64,000 nt of DNA, taken from NCBI GenBank assembly GCA_023376005.1, contig CM042181.1, positions 23,555,549-23,619,548 of the forward strand. Direction: 5' to 3'. Source of the DNA: Doryteuthis pealeii. Taxonomy: Eukaryota > Mollusca > Cephalopoda > Myopsida > Loliginidae. The notes under the pieces were generated by a model. It was not told the DNA's origin, made no database searches, and saw only the letters and a list, made by a program, of their open reading frames with translations. Shown in pieces: positions 54,433 through 64,000 of the stretch. Positions within the stretch are counted from its first letter, which is position 1. Each line of letters opens with the position of its first letter. Made by a program: the position numbers and the translations under genes.

Positions 54433-54918
54433 GAGAAAAGTGGACAAACACGGGATGTTATGGAAACTGGATGTTTATTGTTGACGATGCAATGTTTCGG
54501 TCATTTCAACCATCATCAAGACTAAAGCCCTGTTCTAATCTGTTACTAAAAGCATATCTAAATAGATGGACAGAAAGATTAAAAAAAGAAATAAAACTCA
54601 CACATATACAACTAATGACAAATCCAGCTCCCAAACACACATACTCATTCATTCTGACCCATCCCTTATCATCCAACATTCTGACCAAACACCTGCATTT
54701 CCATATAACACTCCCCATTTAGAGGGAAGAAAATCCACTACCCATCCCCCCAGCCACCCCTGACAACCTACTGTTTTTCACCATTCTGAAAATGTCCTTC
54801 ATTGAAGCTAGAACTGTGCTTTGGTCCTGATGATGGTTGAAATGACCGAAACGTTGCATTGTCGACAATAAACATCCAGTTTCAATAACATCCCGTGTTT
54901 GTCCACTTTTCTCCACAT
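54429..54918. repeat. Foldback element F1 (copy 2)
   Basis: Second copy of 13,725-14,212 with the same arms and flanks. One extra C lies in the internal CCATCCCCC run. Confidence 0.88.
54824..54868 (+). ncRNA. Hammerhead-like motif in F1 (copy 2, candidate)
   Basis: Identical to the candidate at 14,118-14,162. Confidence 0.4.
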
Positions 54919-55149
54919 ATTGTCGGATTAACCTCCTCACATTTCTCCCATATATATATATATATGTATATATAATGTGCATATAAAAGATTTAGCATTA
55001 AATAACCCACAAGGGTTGATATGCCATTAAACAAAACCAAATTATTAACCATATTCTTTATCTACTCATTTTAACTTTCAATACAAATTTCATTGCTGTG
55101 TTTTGAACTAAAAATTTTTTAATAAAGATTTTTTTTCTTCTCCTTTTAG

Positions 55150-55272
55150 TAACAGATTACGTTTGGTGAAAGCTGATGGCAAAATATGTTATCTAAATGG
55201 GGATGAGGTATCAACTCCCCAGGGCAGAAAATATCATTGTAATGGGATATTTTATAACAATCCGCCACAAAT
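55150..55272 (+). CDS. VCPIP1: VCPIP1-like exon F, copy 2
   Basis: Second copy of exon F, identical to copy 1 including the CCTTTTAG acceptor and GTAAGT donor. Confidence 0.78.
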
Positions 55273-55405
55273 GTAAGTTTTATTTCCATTTTTTTACCTC
55301 CTCCTCCCTTCAATTCCATTATTTTTTAATACATTCTCTGAGAAAAGTTACATGATCACTAAATCTACTTTCTTTGTTACTATAACCTATTTAGCAGGTG
55401 TACTA

Positions 55406-55443
<38 letters not shown>

Positions 55444-55747
55444 TATGTACTAGCAAATATATGCACCCTCCATGTGCAAGTATTTTTAGTTTTAATGTAA
55501 TAAGATATATCAAATTAGAAAAGCTAATGAAACTAAATAAGAATGCATATAAAAAGATTTAAAACAGGGGTGTATAATAAAAAAATAGAACAACTGAAAT
55601 TTACTCTTCCATCACTCCCGTCTTTTATTGCTAAATTTTCCTAATTTAACTATTTAGTTAAAATAGGAAGTAAAGAATAAAATTACGGTTATTTTTTTTC
55701 TTGTTAATGGATTTCTTTTAAGATTTTTGCTCATATTAATTAAGAGT

Positions 55748-55897
55748 GGGTAGGGTTTGGGTGGGGTGTCAATGGGGTGTGGGTGGGGGTGTCAATGGGG
55801 TGTGGGTGGGGGTGTTAATGGGGTGTGGGTGGGGTGTCAATGGGTGTGGGTGGGTGTCAATGGGGGTGTGGGTGGGGGTGTCAATGGGGTGTGTGCT
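55748..55897 (+). repeat. G-rich 24-bp minisatellite, about 6 units (copy 2)
   Basis: Same array as 15,058-15,305 with about four fewer units; one unit has GTTAATGGG. The outer flanks AAGAGTGGGTAG and GTGTGTGCTCTGGTCC are the same. Confidence 0.9.
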
Positions 55898-55961
55898 CTG
55901 GTCCTATTGACATTTAATTAGATCAATCAAAATAAATGTATTTCTCTGAATTTTTAAAAAA

Positions 55962-56209
55962 TGAGGTTTGATAATTTGGATTATTTGGATTATTGTCTTC
56001 ATCTTTATTGTTATCGGCACAACGTTTCAACTGATGCGCCCTTCAGCCTTCTTCAGGTACCAAAGTTCCGTGAAGGCACCCGATTATGAAAAGAAGGTTC
56101 CCGAATCTGCCAAGAAATACCTAAAGAAGGCCGGAGGGCACATCGGCTGAAACGTTGTACAGATAACAATAAAAATGAGGATAATAGTCCTAATAATCCA
56201 AATAATCCA
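55962..56209. repeat. Foldback element F2 (copy 2, second)
   Basis: Second copy of 15,366-15,613, with one base added in the right arm (GGTTCCCGAATC against GGTTCCGAATC). Confidence 0.88.
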
Positions 56210-56276
56210 AAATAAATATGTTCATTGTTTAGATTTTTTTGTCTCATAAAATGCCATTGTTTCTTGATTATTTCAG

Positions 56277-56398
56277 TTTGAAACTAAATCTGAAATGGAA
56301 AACTGTTGAAGTTTTTTGGTTTGAAAATGAAAGTGATCCTTCATTAAACAGTAATGCCTTTTTAATTGGACAACAATTGGTACGGGAACATTTCCCAG
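56277..56398 (+). CDS. VCPIP1: VCPIP1-like exon G, copy 2
   Basis: Second copy of exon G, identical to copy 1, with the ESDPSLNSN and REHFP motifs intact. The minisatellite in the intron before it has fewer units than in copy 1. Confidence 0.85.
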
Positions 56399-56489
56399 GT
56401 AATAATAACTTTGATTTATTTTGATTGCATTTTGACCCCATCCACACGGGCAGGGTCATTTTAAAAAATTTCAATTAAAATTTTTTTTT

Positions 56490-58047
56490 AGCTTAGTCGG
56501 TAGAGTGTCTGATTAGGAAACACAAGGTTCCTGGTTTGATACCGACCCTCGCCAACTCAGCGTATGAGTAGCACAGGGATCTGTGCGGTAAAGTAAGGAG
56601 CTGATGGTAGGTGTGGCACACCACCTCAGATACAAAAACAATCTCCTTGGTGTAGCACTATTGAAAAGGGGATAGACTCCCTCGCTGACTGGCTGATACC
56701 AACTTTAGTCCACCCTGTTGACTTTACTTTTACTTACAGCTGGTTTGAATTCGGTTTCCTTTTTAGATTGGTTGCCTAACCAAGACTAAAGAACCCAGTC
56801 TGCCCTGTTATTCTTTCTGGCATATCCAAATGTCAACTCCCTTGGTCTCCCAAACATTGAGCTCTTTCTAACTGCCTTCCTCAAGGTGGCTGTTGATTGG
56901 TCAATGCAAATTATCAACTAGTACCACAGTTGATCTTCTCCAAACAACCAATTTATTAAGGGGAGATAACTCAGTTATCCTAACAATCTCCCCTGCTTTG
57001 GTCTTTTCATGTGTTAATCTATTCCAAAGCTTCCACAAGGGAATCTAGGCATACACCTTTCTTAGTCAATATGGTGGGCCAACTCGACCCAGGATATTCC
57101 ATGGATCTCCTTTTGTTCGATCATGTCCTTGAGAACAGATATATTGTGACGTCTCCCAAACACTGAACTTAAATAGGCAGCTCTCTCTCTCTCTCTAACT
57201 GCCTTCCTCAAGGTGGCTATTGATTGGTCAATGCAAATTATCAACTAATACCACAGTTGATCTTCTCCAAACAACCAATTTATTAAGGGGAGATAACTCA
57301 GTTAGGCTAACATGCCCTACTATTTACTCATAGTTGAGAAGAGATGGATTGATGCCTTTCACAAGGGCATTAGGTGCAAAGTCCATGATTTTGAATTTGT
57401 GTCACCAATTCCATTTTCTTTGGTGATAACTATTATACTAATCTTTTTGTAAATAAGAAACTCAAAGAAATTATAGTTAAGTGTTAATTTAATCTACTTT
57501 ACTGATGATAAAGGGCTGGTTTAGCTCAGTCGGTAGAGTGTTTGGCTGGGAACCTCAAGGTTCCTGGTGCAATACCAACCCTCGACAACTCATTGTATGA
57601 GTAGCACAGGGATCTGTGCGGTAAAGTGAGGAGCTGACGGTAGGTGTAGTGTTCCATCTCAGATGCTAAAAAAAACAATCTCCTTGGTCTAGTGCTAGTG
57701 AAAAGGGGATAGACTCCCTTGCTGTATGGCTGATACCGACTCTAGGCCTCCCCAACGATTTTACCTACTTACTTACTGATGATAAAAAAACAGGGGGTGG
57801 TTTAGCTCAGTCAGTAGAGCATCTGCGCAGGAACCACAAGATTTCAGGATCATACCAGCCCTCACCAAATCATTGGATGAGTAGCACAGTTTGATCTGTG
57901 CAGTAAAGTTGAGAGCTGATGATAGGTGTGGTGCTCCACATCGGACACAAAAACAATCACCTTGGTCTAGTGCTAGTGAAAAGGGGATAGACTTCCTCGC
58001 CAATTGGCTGATACTAACAATATAGCCACTCTGTCTACTTTACTTTA
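56490..58047 (+). repeat. Three S1 SINEs and the intervening duplication (copy 2)
   Basis: Copy 2 counterpart of 15,889-17,438, with S1 units at 56,490-56,733, 57,514-57,775 and 57,793-58,047. The CTCTCT run near 57,181 has one more repeat step than in copy 1. Confidence 0.8.
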
Positions 58048-58239
58048 TTGATGCTAAAGTCTATGGAAATTGTTTCCTGTCAGATGTGGATTATCTAATT
58101 TATTTTAAAAAAGGGAAAGATTTTTCTGCTAGTTACTTCTCACATTGTTTTTAGGTATTCATTTTTTTCTTGTCTTTTCTTCTTGATCCAGTGTTAATTG
58201 TTTTTTTTACTGTCAGGTGGGGGATGACTAGCAGATGCT

Positions 58240-58242
<3 letters not shown>

Positions 58243-58288
<46 letters not shown>
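58243..58288 (+). repeat. (GT)n microsatellite, expanded in copy 2
   Basis: About 23 GT units here against about 8 at 17,636-17,651 in copy 1, with flanking sequence otherwise the same. Confidence 0.9.
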
Positions 58289-58289
<1 letters not shown>

Positions 58290-58304
58290 AGTCAGTGTTC
58301 AGTG

Positions 58305-58625
58305 ATGCTGATAGCTTTTTAATTTAGTGCATTCTGGGATTAAATTAACACTTAACTTTTATCATCAGTAAGTAAGTAGGTAGATTGATTTAAATGAGTC
58401 CCCAAGAAATTTGATGGGTCTTAACTAAAGTTTCTTTATAGATTATAGTTTTTATTTATGAACACTAAAGCTGTCTAACCTCTACCTTATACCCCATAGC
58501 GTGTAATTCATTTCCAAGAAAATATTGAAATGTATTTACAGTTAGCTGGAAATGGTGGAGGAAGAAAAAAACCTACTGGGACTAATGGATACAATTTTAC
58601 TGTGTCCTTTGAATTATTTTGAATT
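58305..58625 (+). repeat. Dispersed repeat R3 (copy 2)
   Basis: Second copy of 17,663-17,985. Confidence 0.65.
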
Positions 58626-59360
58626 AGGTATAATTACTGTAGGGACCGTTGTTGTTTGGTGAGTGTGTGGTTGAAGAGTTGAAGAAGATCCGAGTTTTGA
58701 TCCCCACAATTTAAAGGTATAAGACTACGGAAATTTAGTTTCCATAGAAAACAAAGGAAGAAGATTAAATTGATAAAAGAAACAAACTTTATATACATTA
58801 ATTTACAATTGGTATATTCAATTGTTCTTTTAGTGATGTTGCCGACTGTATGTGTCTGTACGTAGTTGTGTGTGACAAGTGTTGTTTATATTTGTGCGAT
58901 TAGTTGTGTCAACATTGTAGCAGTTTTGTCTGTGATTGAAACTTGTGATTGAAATTTGTTGTTGAGCGAGATAGAGAGAGAAAATTGGAAACGAAAATAC
59001 AAGACCAACCTGATATATCATTTTGTGTCTTCTGGCAGTGTCTTCTCCCTATTGTGTCGATGTTGGGGGAGAACTTTCTGTCGAGTTAGGAGTATCAGCT
59101 CCGACTCTGTCGAGTCGGGTAGAGCGTAGGCTCCCACTGTCTGTTGTTTTTCAGCTCTATGGGCCTTTTTATGATTTTCTTTTTGTCATTGTCTACGTAA
59201 TCATTAAGCTAAAATATTCATCAAATATCAGGTGATTTGGAATGATGCAATATCGAATGAATTCCGATGGCGTACATATTTTTGAGTGTGTGTGTATTTG
59301 TGCTATTAAATAATTCTGTAATTAATAACACTTCATCATTTTTTTCTTTCTTTGTGGCAG

Positions 59361-59479
59361 GAGAATTTAACACTGAACCACTTTTGACTTCTCTTGTCAA
59401 TCAAATTCTTGAATTGACAAAAACTAAAGATGCTGCTGCTCAACCCCAGGCTGATAAGATGACTAAAAAAAGTTTTTGT
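59361..59479 (+). CDS. VCPIP1: VCPIP1-like exon H, copy 2
   Basis: Second copy of exon H. Two amino-acid changes separate it from copy 1: GCA to GAA (Ala to Glu) and GAT to AAT (Asp to Asn). Splice sites are unchanged. Confidence 0.78.
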
Positions 59480-60364
59480 GTGAGTATCAACTATTCTAGT
59501 AAATTTTGTTAAGACACCAAAGCCTGTGCCTTGTTCTTTAAATTCCATTATTTGATACTAGCAGTGGCTACTCAGTGTCGCCTGGGTAGAGGGAGATTTT
59601 TAAAAGTTAGTTCCGCAGATCCATTATTACTGAATCGCGAGTTGAATCCTCGTGTGGTGTCCCATTCCTATGTAAAAAAAAAATAGACCTTGCATTGATC
59701 CAGCTGCTCTGAAAAGAAATGTTAATGTCTACTATCTAAAATATTAAATGAAAAAAAATTCCATGCTGTTATCATTCAAATTTTATTTTCTAATTATCTT
59801 CACAAATATAAATCAAATGTCTATTATTTTTGCTCAAGAACCAAGCCCTGGTGATATTTAATTTGTATATATATATATTTACTTTGTCATTGTCTTATTT
59901 TTTAAGTTTTCTCCAGACACACAGATTAATGCAATTGCCCTTTATATATGTTAATTAAAATTTTATATTTTCGTGTTAAAACATTCAGTTGTATCAATTA
60001 TAACAAATTTGTATTTTCCGTGTAGATTTACGGTGAAATGAAAATGACCAACCGAAACATGCAGATTCCTCAAAGCGAAACAAAAAAGGGGAGGTTACTT
60101 TCATTTATGTAGCTAATGTTCAGATTACCAAAGAAATTATGTATTGGGAGAATAAAATCAAAAGATGTTAAAAGGAATTAATTTTTGCCGTTATCCTTAT
60201 CAAAATCAGAAGGAATGAAGTAGAAATATTCACCCCCCAAATCTGGGTGAAAATAAGTGGAAGTGTGTGTGTGTGGGGGGGGGGAGAAATAGTAGAAAAA
60301 TGGGTGATGAAAAGAAGTGAATTTGTCTTTTTTTAAAATTATTTTCTTTTTATTTAATTTTCAG

Positions 60365-60451
60365 CCTGAATTAGAATCAGATGAAGCTGCTAAACACTCA
60401 AGGCCAATGGTTGATGAGCACCAGCAATCTGAACAGATCGACTCACAAATA
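60365..60451 (+). CDS. VCPIP1: VCPIP1-like exon I, copy 2
   Basis: Second copy of exon I with one silent CAG/CAA glutamine change. No copy of exon J follows within the window. The sequence continues into the copy 2 version of repeat R1 and then the LINE. Confidence 0.65.
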
Positions 60452-60480
60452 GTAAAAACCATTTCCATATTTGATTTGAT

Positions 60481-61262
60481 TTGTTTTACGGCATATCAAC
60501 TTCGGTGGGTTATTTAACTCTTAATGTCCTATACCACCTCATTCCACCCGACCGGAAGTCACATTTATTTTCATAATCTACCCCAAATTATAGCCTTTAT
60601 TTAAATGTATTATTAAAAAAATTTAGAAGTCTTTAATTTAAGGGAAATAACAGGTAAGTTTTAATGAAACAGCCATTTTTAGACATTTTTGATAAATGAT
60701 TATAGGTATTGGGCTCTGGACTTAGAAAATTCTCAACAGGATGTTAAGAGTTAATGACGACAAAGTTTTAAAATAAATTCATTCTTAATGGACACTCAAT
60801 TTTTTTTTTATTAACACATTTTTCTATTTAACCCATAGATGGGACCCTAACAGGTACTACCACTCCGGGTCAGAGTAGACCTAGGAGCAATGGTGAAGAA
60901 GGGGTGCTCCACTTTCCCCAGACCTCCAGAACTAGAACCTCACCATCAGATAGAGTTTAATATCATTCCCAGAACATGAAGACCCTCAGTCACTGCCTTC
61001 CAGCACATATATGATACAAAGGATTGAGACTTGCCATAAAGGCAATAGGGTTGGGACAATTATATAGGTGCTAGGGCTTGATGTGACCAGCTGATTGATC
61101 AGAGGGGGCCTCTCTGACCGCCCGTCTAGCCTAAGTGGAGTGTTGCATGTCATGGACTGCCCATCACCAGGATTCCATCCATAAGCACCATTTCTATGTT
61201 GCTGAACCTTTGTAGATGTATAACTATAGTTCACCCCCGACTCTAAATCACCTTCTTTCCTC
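60481..61262 (-). repeat. Repeat R1 with nested MITE (copy 2)
   Basis: Second copy of 19,842-20,625 with the same nested element. Confidence 0.75.
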
Positions 61263-61734
61263 AATTAAGTTTTACATACAGGTTTCTTCAGAGATTTTAT
61301 TAAGAACTAGCTTAACTCTTAACATCTTTTTTTCTATGTCCAGATCTCCATTCCTATAAGGATTTATCAAAAAATGGCTAAAAACGGCCTTTTCATTTAA
61401 AGTTACCTGTTATTTTCCTTAAATGAAAGACTTCTAAATATGTTTAATATTACATTCAAACAAAGGCTATCATTTTGGGCAGATTAGGAAAACGAATGTG
61501 ATATCTGGCCGAATGGAATGAGGCACTATAGGACGTTAAGAGTTAATTTCCGCCCGATAAGGCGGGTTTTAAGCTAATTAACTAATATTTTTTTTTGCCA
61601 TAGATAAAAATGTCGAGATTAGTCAAATTTACTATAAAAGGGAGGTAACTTTTTACTATAGAAGGGAGGTAACTTTTTACTATAGAGGGGAGGTAACTTT
61701 TAGTTGATTTACATTTAATTGCTTGAAAAATTTC

Positions 61735-63095
61735 ATAATAATAATAATAATGTAATTTATTGTGTACAGTGCTCAGGTGCACCACAACTCATCAAAGTCT
61801 TATGTCAAGTACACAGAATAATGTTGTGTCAGGAACATGAACAGTTCACAGTAGTAATATGCATGCATGTATGTATGTGTGTGCATGTGTATGTGGAGAG
61901 TGGCATCAGGTATAGTGTTGGCGGACTACAGGAAGCATGGAGGCTTTGAAAGATTCAGTGCTCTGGCAGCCTACAACAGATGCAGGCAGTTTATTCCATG
62001 TCTCCACAATTCTGAGCGTGAAAAAATGTTTCCGAAAGTCACGTGAACAGTGCTGTTTTCTGACTTTGTAGGCATGCCCGCGTGTATTGGAGAGATGGAG
62101 ATCAAAAAGGTGCTCAAGGTTGCTGTTGTTAAGATGATTAATGACCTTATGAGCATTTACCAGGTCAGTTGCCAGACGCCGAAGTTTCAACGAATCCATT
62201 CCCAGGGCTGTGAGACGTTCAGAGTATGGCAGATTCCTGATGGAGGGTACTTGCCTGGTTGCACGTCTCTGTACAGTTTCTAGGAGGTTAATATTCTGAG
62301 AAAGGTAGGGGTTCCAGACTGGTGATACAAACTCCAAGTGTGGCCGTACCATAACTTTGTACAGCTTCAAATAGATAGCCGGTGAGCGGCTGACAAAGGT
62401 CTTGCTGAGTGACGCCAGGACACCCTCGGCCTTTTTGGCAATTTTGGAGATGTGCTTCGTCCAACGTAAATCATTGCTGACAGTAATACCCAGATCACGT
62501 TCACAAGAAGATTCCTTGATATTAGTGTTGTGGAGGGAGTATATGTATGATGGATTTTTCCTCCCAAAATGCATGGTGGTGCATTTGTCCACAGCCAGCT
62601 TCAGTTGCCAGTCAGTGATCCATTGCTGCACTTTGTCCAGGTCTGATTGTAGAAAAGATCTGCAGCGTTCAGGATCTGTCTTTTTTATTTCAAGGTACAG
62701 CTTGATGTCATCGGCATACTTCAGGACTATGGTATTCCTTAAGTTAGCATCTATATCATTGATATATGCAACAAACAAAAGGGGGCCAAGAACTGAGCCC
62801 TGTGGTACCCCAGATGACATCTCATATGGTGAGGAGTGTTGCCCAACAACTGTAACTACCTTTCTCCGGTTGAGTATGAAGGACTTTAACCAGTTAAAAA
62901 GATCATCCTTCACCCCCATTGCAGAGAGTTTTGCCAAAAGTCTTTTGTGCGGCACAGAGTTGAAGGCCTTAGCAAAGTCAAGGTAGACAGCATCTACCCA
63001 TGAGCCCCCATCAGTGATCCGGGTGATGTCCTCTAGGAACTCTACAAGTTGATCACAACAGCTAGAGTTTGGGACAAATCCAAACTGGGATGGTC
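61735..63095 (-). pseudogene. CR1/Jockey-type LINE with RT core, 5' truncated (copy 2)
   Basis: A minus-strand frame open from about 63,093 to 61,906 includes SQFGFVPNSSCCDQLVEFLE, DAVYLDFAKAFNSVPHKRLL, SSGVPQGSVLGPLLFVAYIN, LKYADDIKLYLEI (the YADD catalytic box) and the C-terminal NKLPASVVG region. RT motifs from the DFAKAF block onward are present; the endonuclease and ORF1 are absent, so it cannot be autonomous. It ends in a (TAT)n tail. It extends beyond the duplication by about 450 bp. Confidence 0.88.
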
Positions 63096-63359
63096 ATGAT
63101 AATTAAAGTTCCAATACTCAAGTTAAGGGCTTCCAAAATTTAAACGCCCATTAGGGTGTCTAAGTATTATTGAAAGTTGCTGAAATTTTATGAATAGGCA
63201 TCATATCTTATCATTTACATATGGTTTAAATTTCATATAAATCTAAAGGAAAAAAAATTCCAGGAGCAATTTATGTCTACCAGGGGGACCGCACTTTGAT
63301 TAAAATGAAATGTACTTATCCAAGTACCCTTGATAAATGTAGTTTCCGAATATTTATGC

Positions 63360-63590
63360 AGTGATGATGATAGCTTTTTAATTTAGTATGACCTGGGATG
63401 CAAGGATCTAATTTGAATGAGTTCCTCGGAAATTTGATGGGTCCCAACTAAAATTTCTTAATAAATTGCAGAGTTTTTATCTATGAACAACTAAAGCCAT
63501 CTAACCCCTACCTTTTACCCCATACAGTGTAATTCGTTTCCAAGAAAATATTGAAATGTATTTACAGTTAGCTTGAAATGGAGGGGAAAG
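63360..63590 (+). repeat. Dispersed repeat R3
   Basis: Homologous to 727-995 and 17,663-17,985: CAGTGATGATGATAGCTTTT, GATGGGTCCCAACTAAAATT, GAAATGTATTTACAGTTAGC. The remaining end, 63,591-64,000, is AT-rich with nothing recognised. Confidence 0.65.
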
Positions 63591-64000
63591 ACAAAAAACA
63601 TGTCAAAAGCTGTAGTATCTCTTTGTAGACATTTTGGATGATTGGTTTGAAGGGGAAAACTAGTAGTTTGTAGTTTGGGTTTAAAATAGATCTTATGTGA
63701 CACTAGTCCTGGAAATTTTCTGATGGAATTAGTACACTTAAAGGATATTCACTTAAGTTTTTATTTTATTTTGCAGCAGAAAAAATATAAGATGCAAAAT
63801 ATGTTTTTTTTAAATAGCTATTCCAAATATGTTCATGTACATGGTTTAGAAAAATAAAGAAAAAAACATGTTTATTTTCACACATTTTTACAACCCCCAC
63901 CCCTAAAAAACAAAAAAACAACAAATGATTAATGTGTGGAGGATGATCACTAATTAGTTATTCTAGTAGTGACAACCTCTGCTATTTCATAGTTTTTTAG

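Larger units (their letters stand above)
45705..62649 (+). repeat. Large direct duplication, copy 2 (about 16.9 kb)
   Basis: This is the second copy of 5,550-22,005. It is longer mainly because of a 506-bp segment (48,505-49,010) absent from copy 1 and an expanded (GT)n. It lacks exons A, B and J. The first kilobase has frequent one-base insertions and losses relative to copy 1; the remainder does not. This is compatible with an uncollapsed second haplotype whose contig end was poorly polished, or with a young segmental duplication. Confidence 0.95.

Noticed and set aside
54222..54722. 166-codon plus-strand frame with an IYIYIY run
   Set aside because: It reads through a (TA)n microsatellite and the arms of foldback F1. 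The frame differs in copy 1 because the (TA)n length differs.
61906..62955. 349-codon minus-strand frame as a host gene
   Set aside because: It carries SGVPQGSVLGPLLF and YADD boxes and the CR1/Jockey C-terminal tail, so it is a 5'-truncated LINE reverse transcriptase.

Overview
This window looks like nuclear DNA from an animal. It is AT-rich and intron-rich, with GT-AG exons scattered among dense repeats, and it carries tRNA-, 5S- and U2-like short repeats, foldback elements, non-LTR retrotransposon relics and many (TA)n tracts. The repeat mix fits a lophotrochozoan, possibly a mollusc. I hold that placement loosely because it rests on general character, not on a diagnostic marker.

The one host gene I can recognise is on the + strand and encodes a VCPIP1 (VCIP135)-like OTU deubiquitinase. 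Ten exons (named A to J here) at 2,797-25,025 join in one continuous frame across consensus splice sites. Exon A carries the OTU histidine motif. Exons B to H follow the conserved region after the OTU domain. Exon J supplies a stop codon 15 codons after exon I and is followed by AATAAA at 25,098. The 5' half of the gene, including the catalytic cysteine, lies before base 1. The C-terminal ubiquitin-like region known in vertebrate VCPIP1 was not found.

About 16.5 kb of this gene (about 5,550-22,005, exons C to I with their introns and inserted repeats) occurs again at about 45,705-62,649 in the same orientation. Most of it is nearly identical. Differences are scattered SNPs, microsatellite and minisatellite length changes, and one 506-bp indel. 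The first ~1 kb of the second copy is full of single-base indels and lies ~400 bp after the only N in the window. Two readings remain open: an uncollapsed second haplotype (false duplication in assembly) or a very recent segmental duplication. The duplicated exon block is in-frame and phase-symmetric (0-0, 263 codons).

Layout: 1-2,796 is intron or upstream DNA with repeats and an LTR-like copy; 2,797-25,103 is gene copy 1; 25,104-45,700 is gene-poor and holds foldback elements, a tandem duplication carrying two full-length 5S-like sequences (29.3-33.6 kb), a decayed LINE with RT and endonuclease pieces (36.0-37.8 kb), and two GC/CpG-rich islands (41.4-42.0 and 45.1-45.7 kb); 45,705-62,649 is copy 2; 62,650-64,000 is the rest of a CR1/Jockey-type LINE and a dispersed repeat.

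The least expected signals are (1) a repeated structure resembling a hammerhead ribozyme core (CTGANGA, one base, a 4-bp stem, GAAAC) in at least two foldback families, (2) 5S- and U2-like sequences inside repeats, and (3) the duplication itself.
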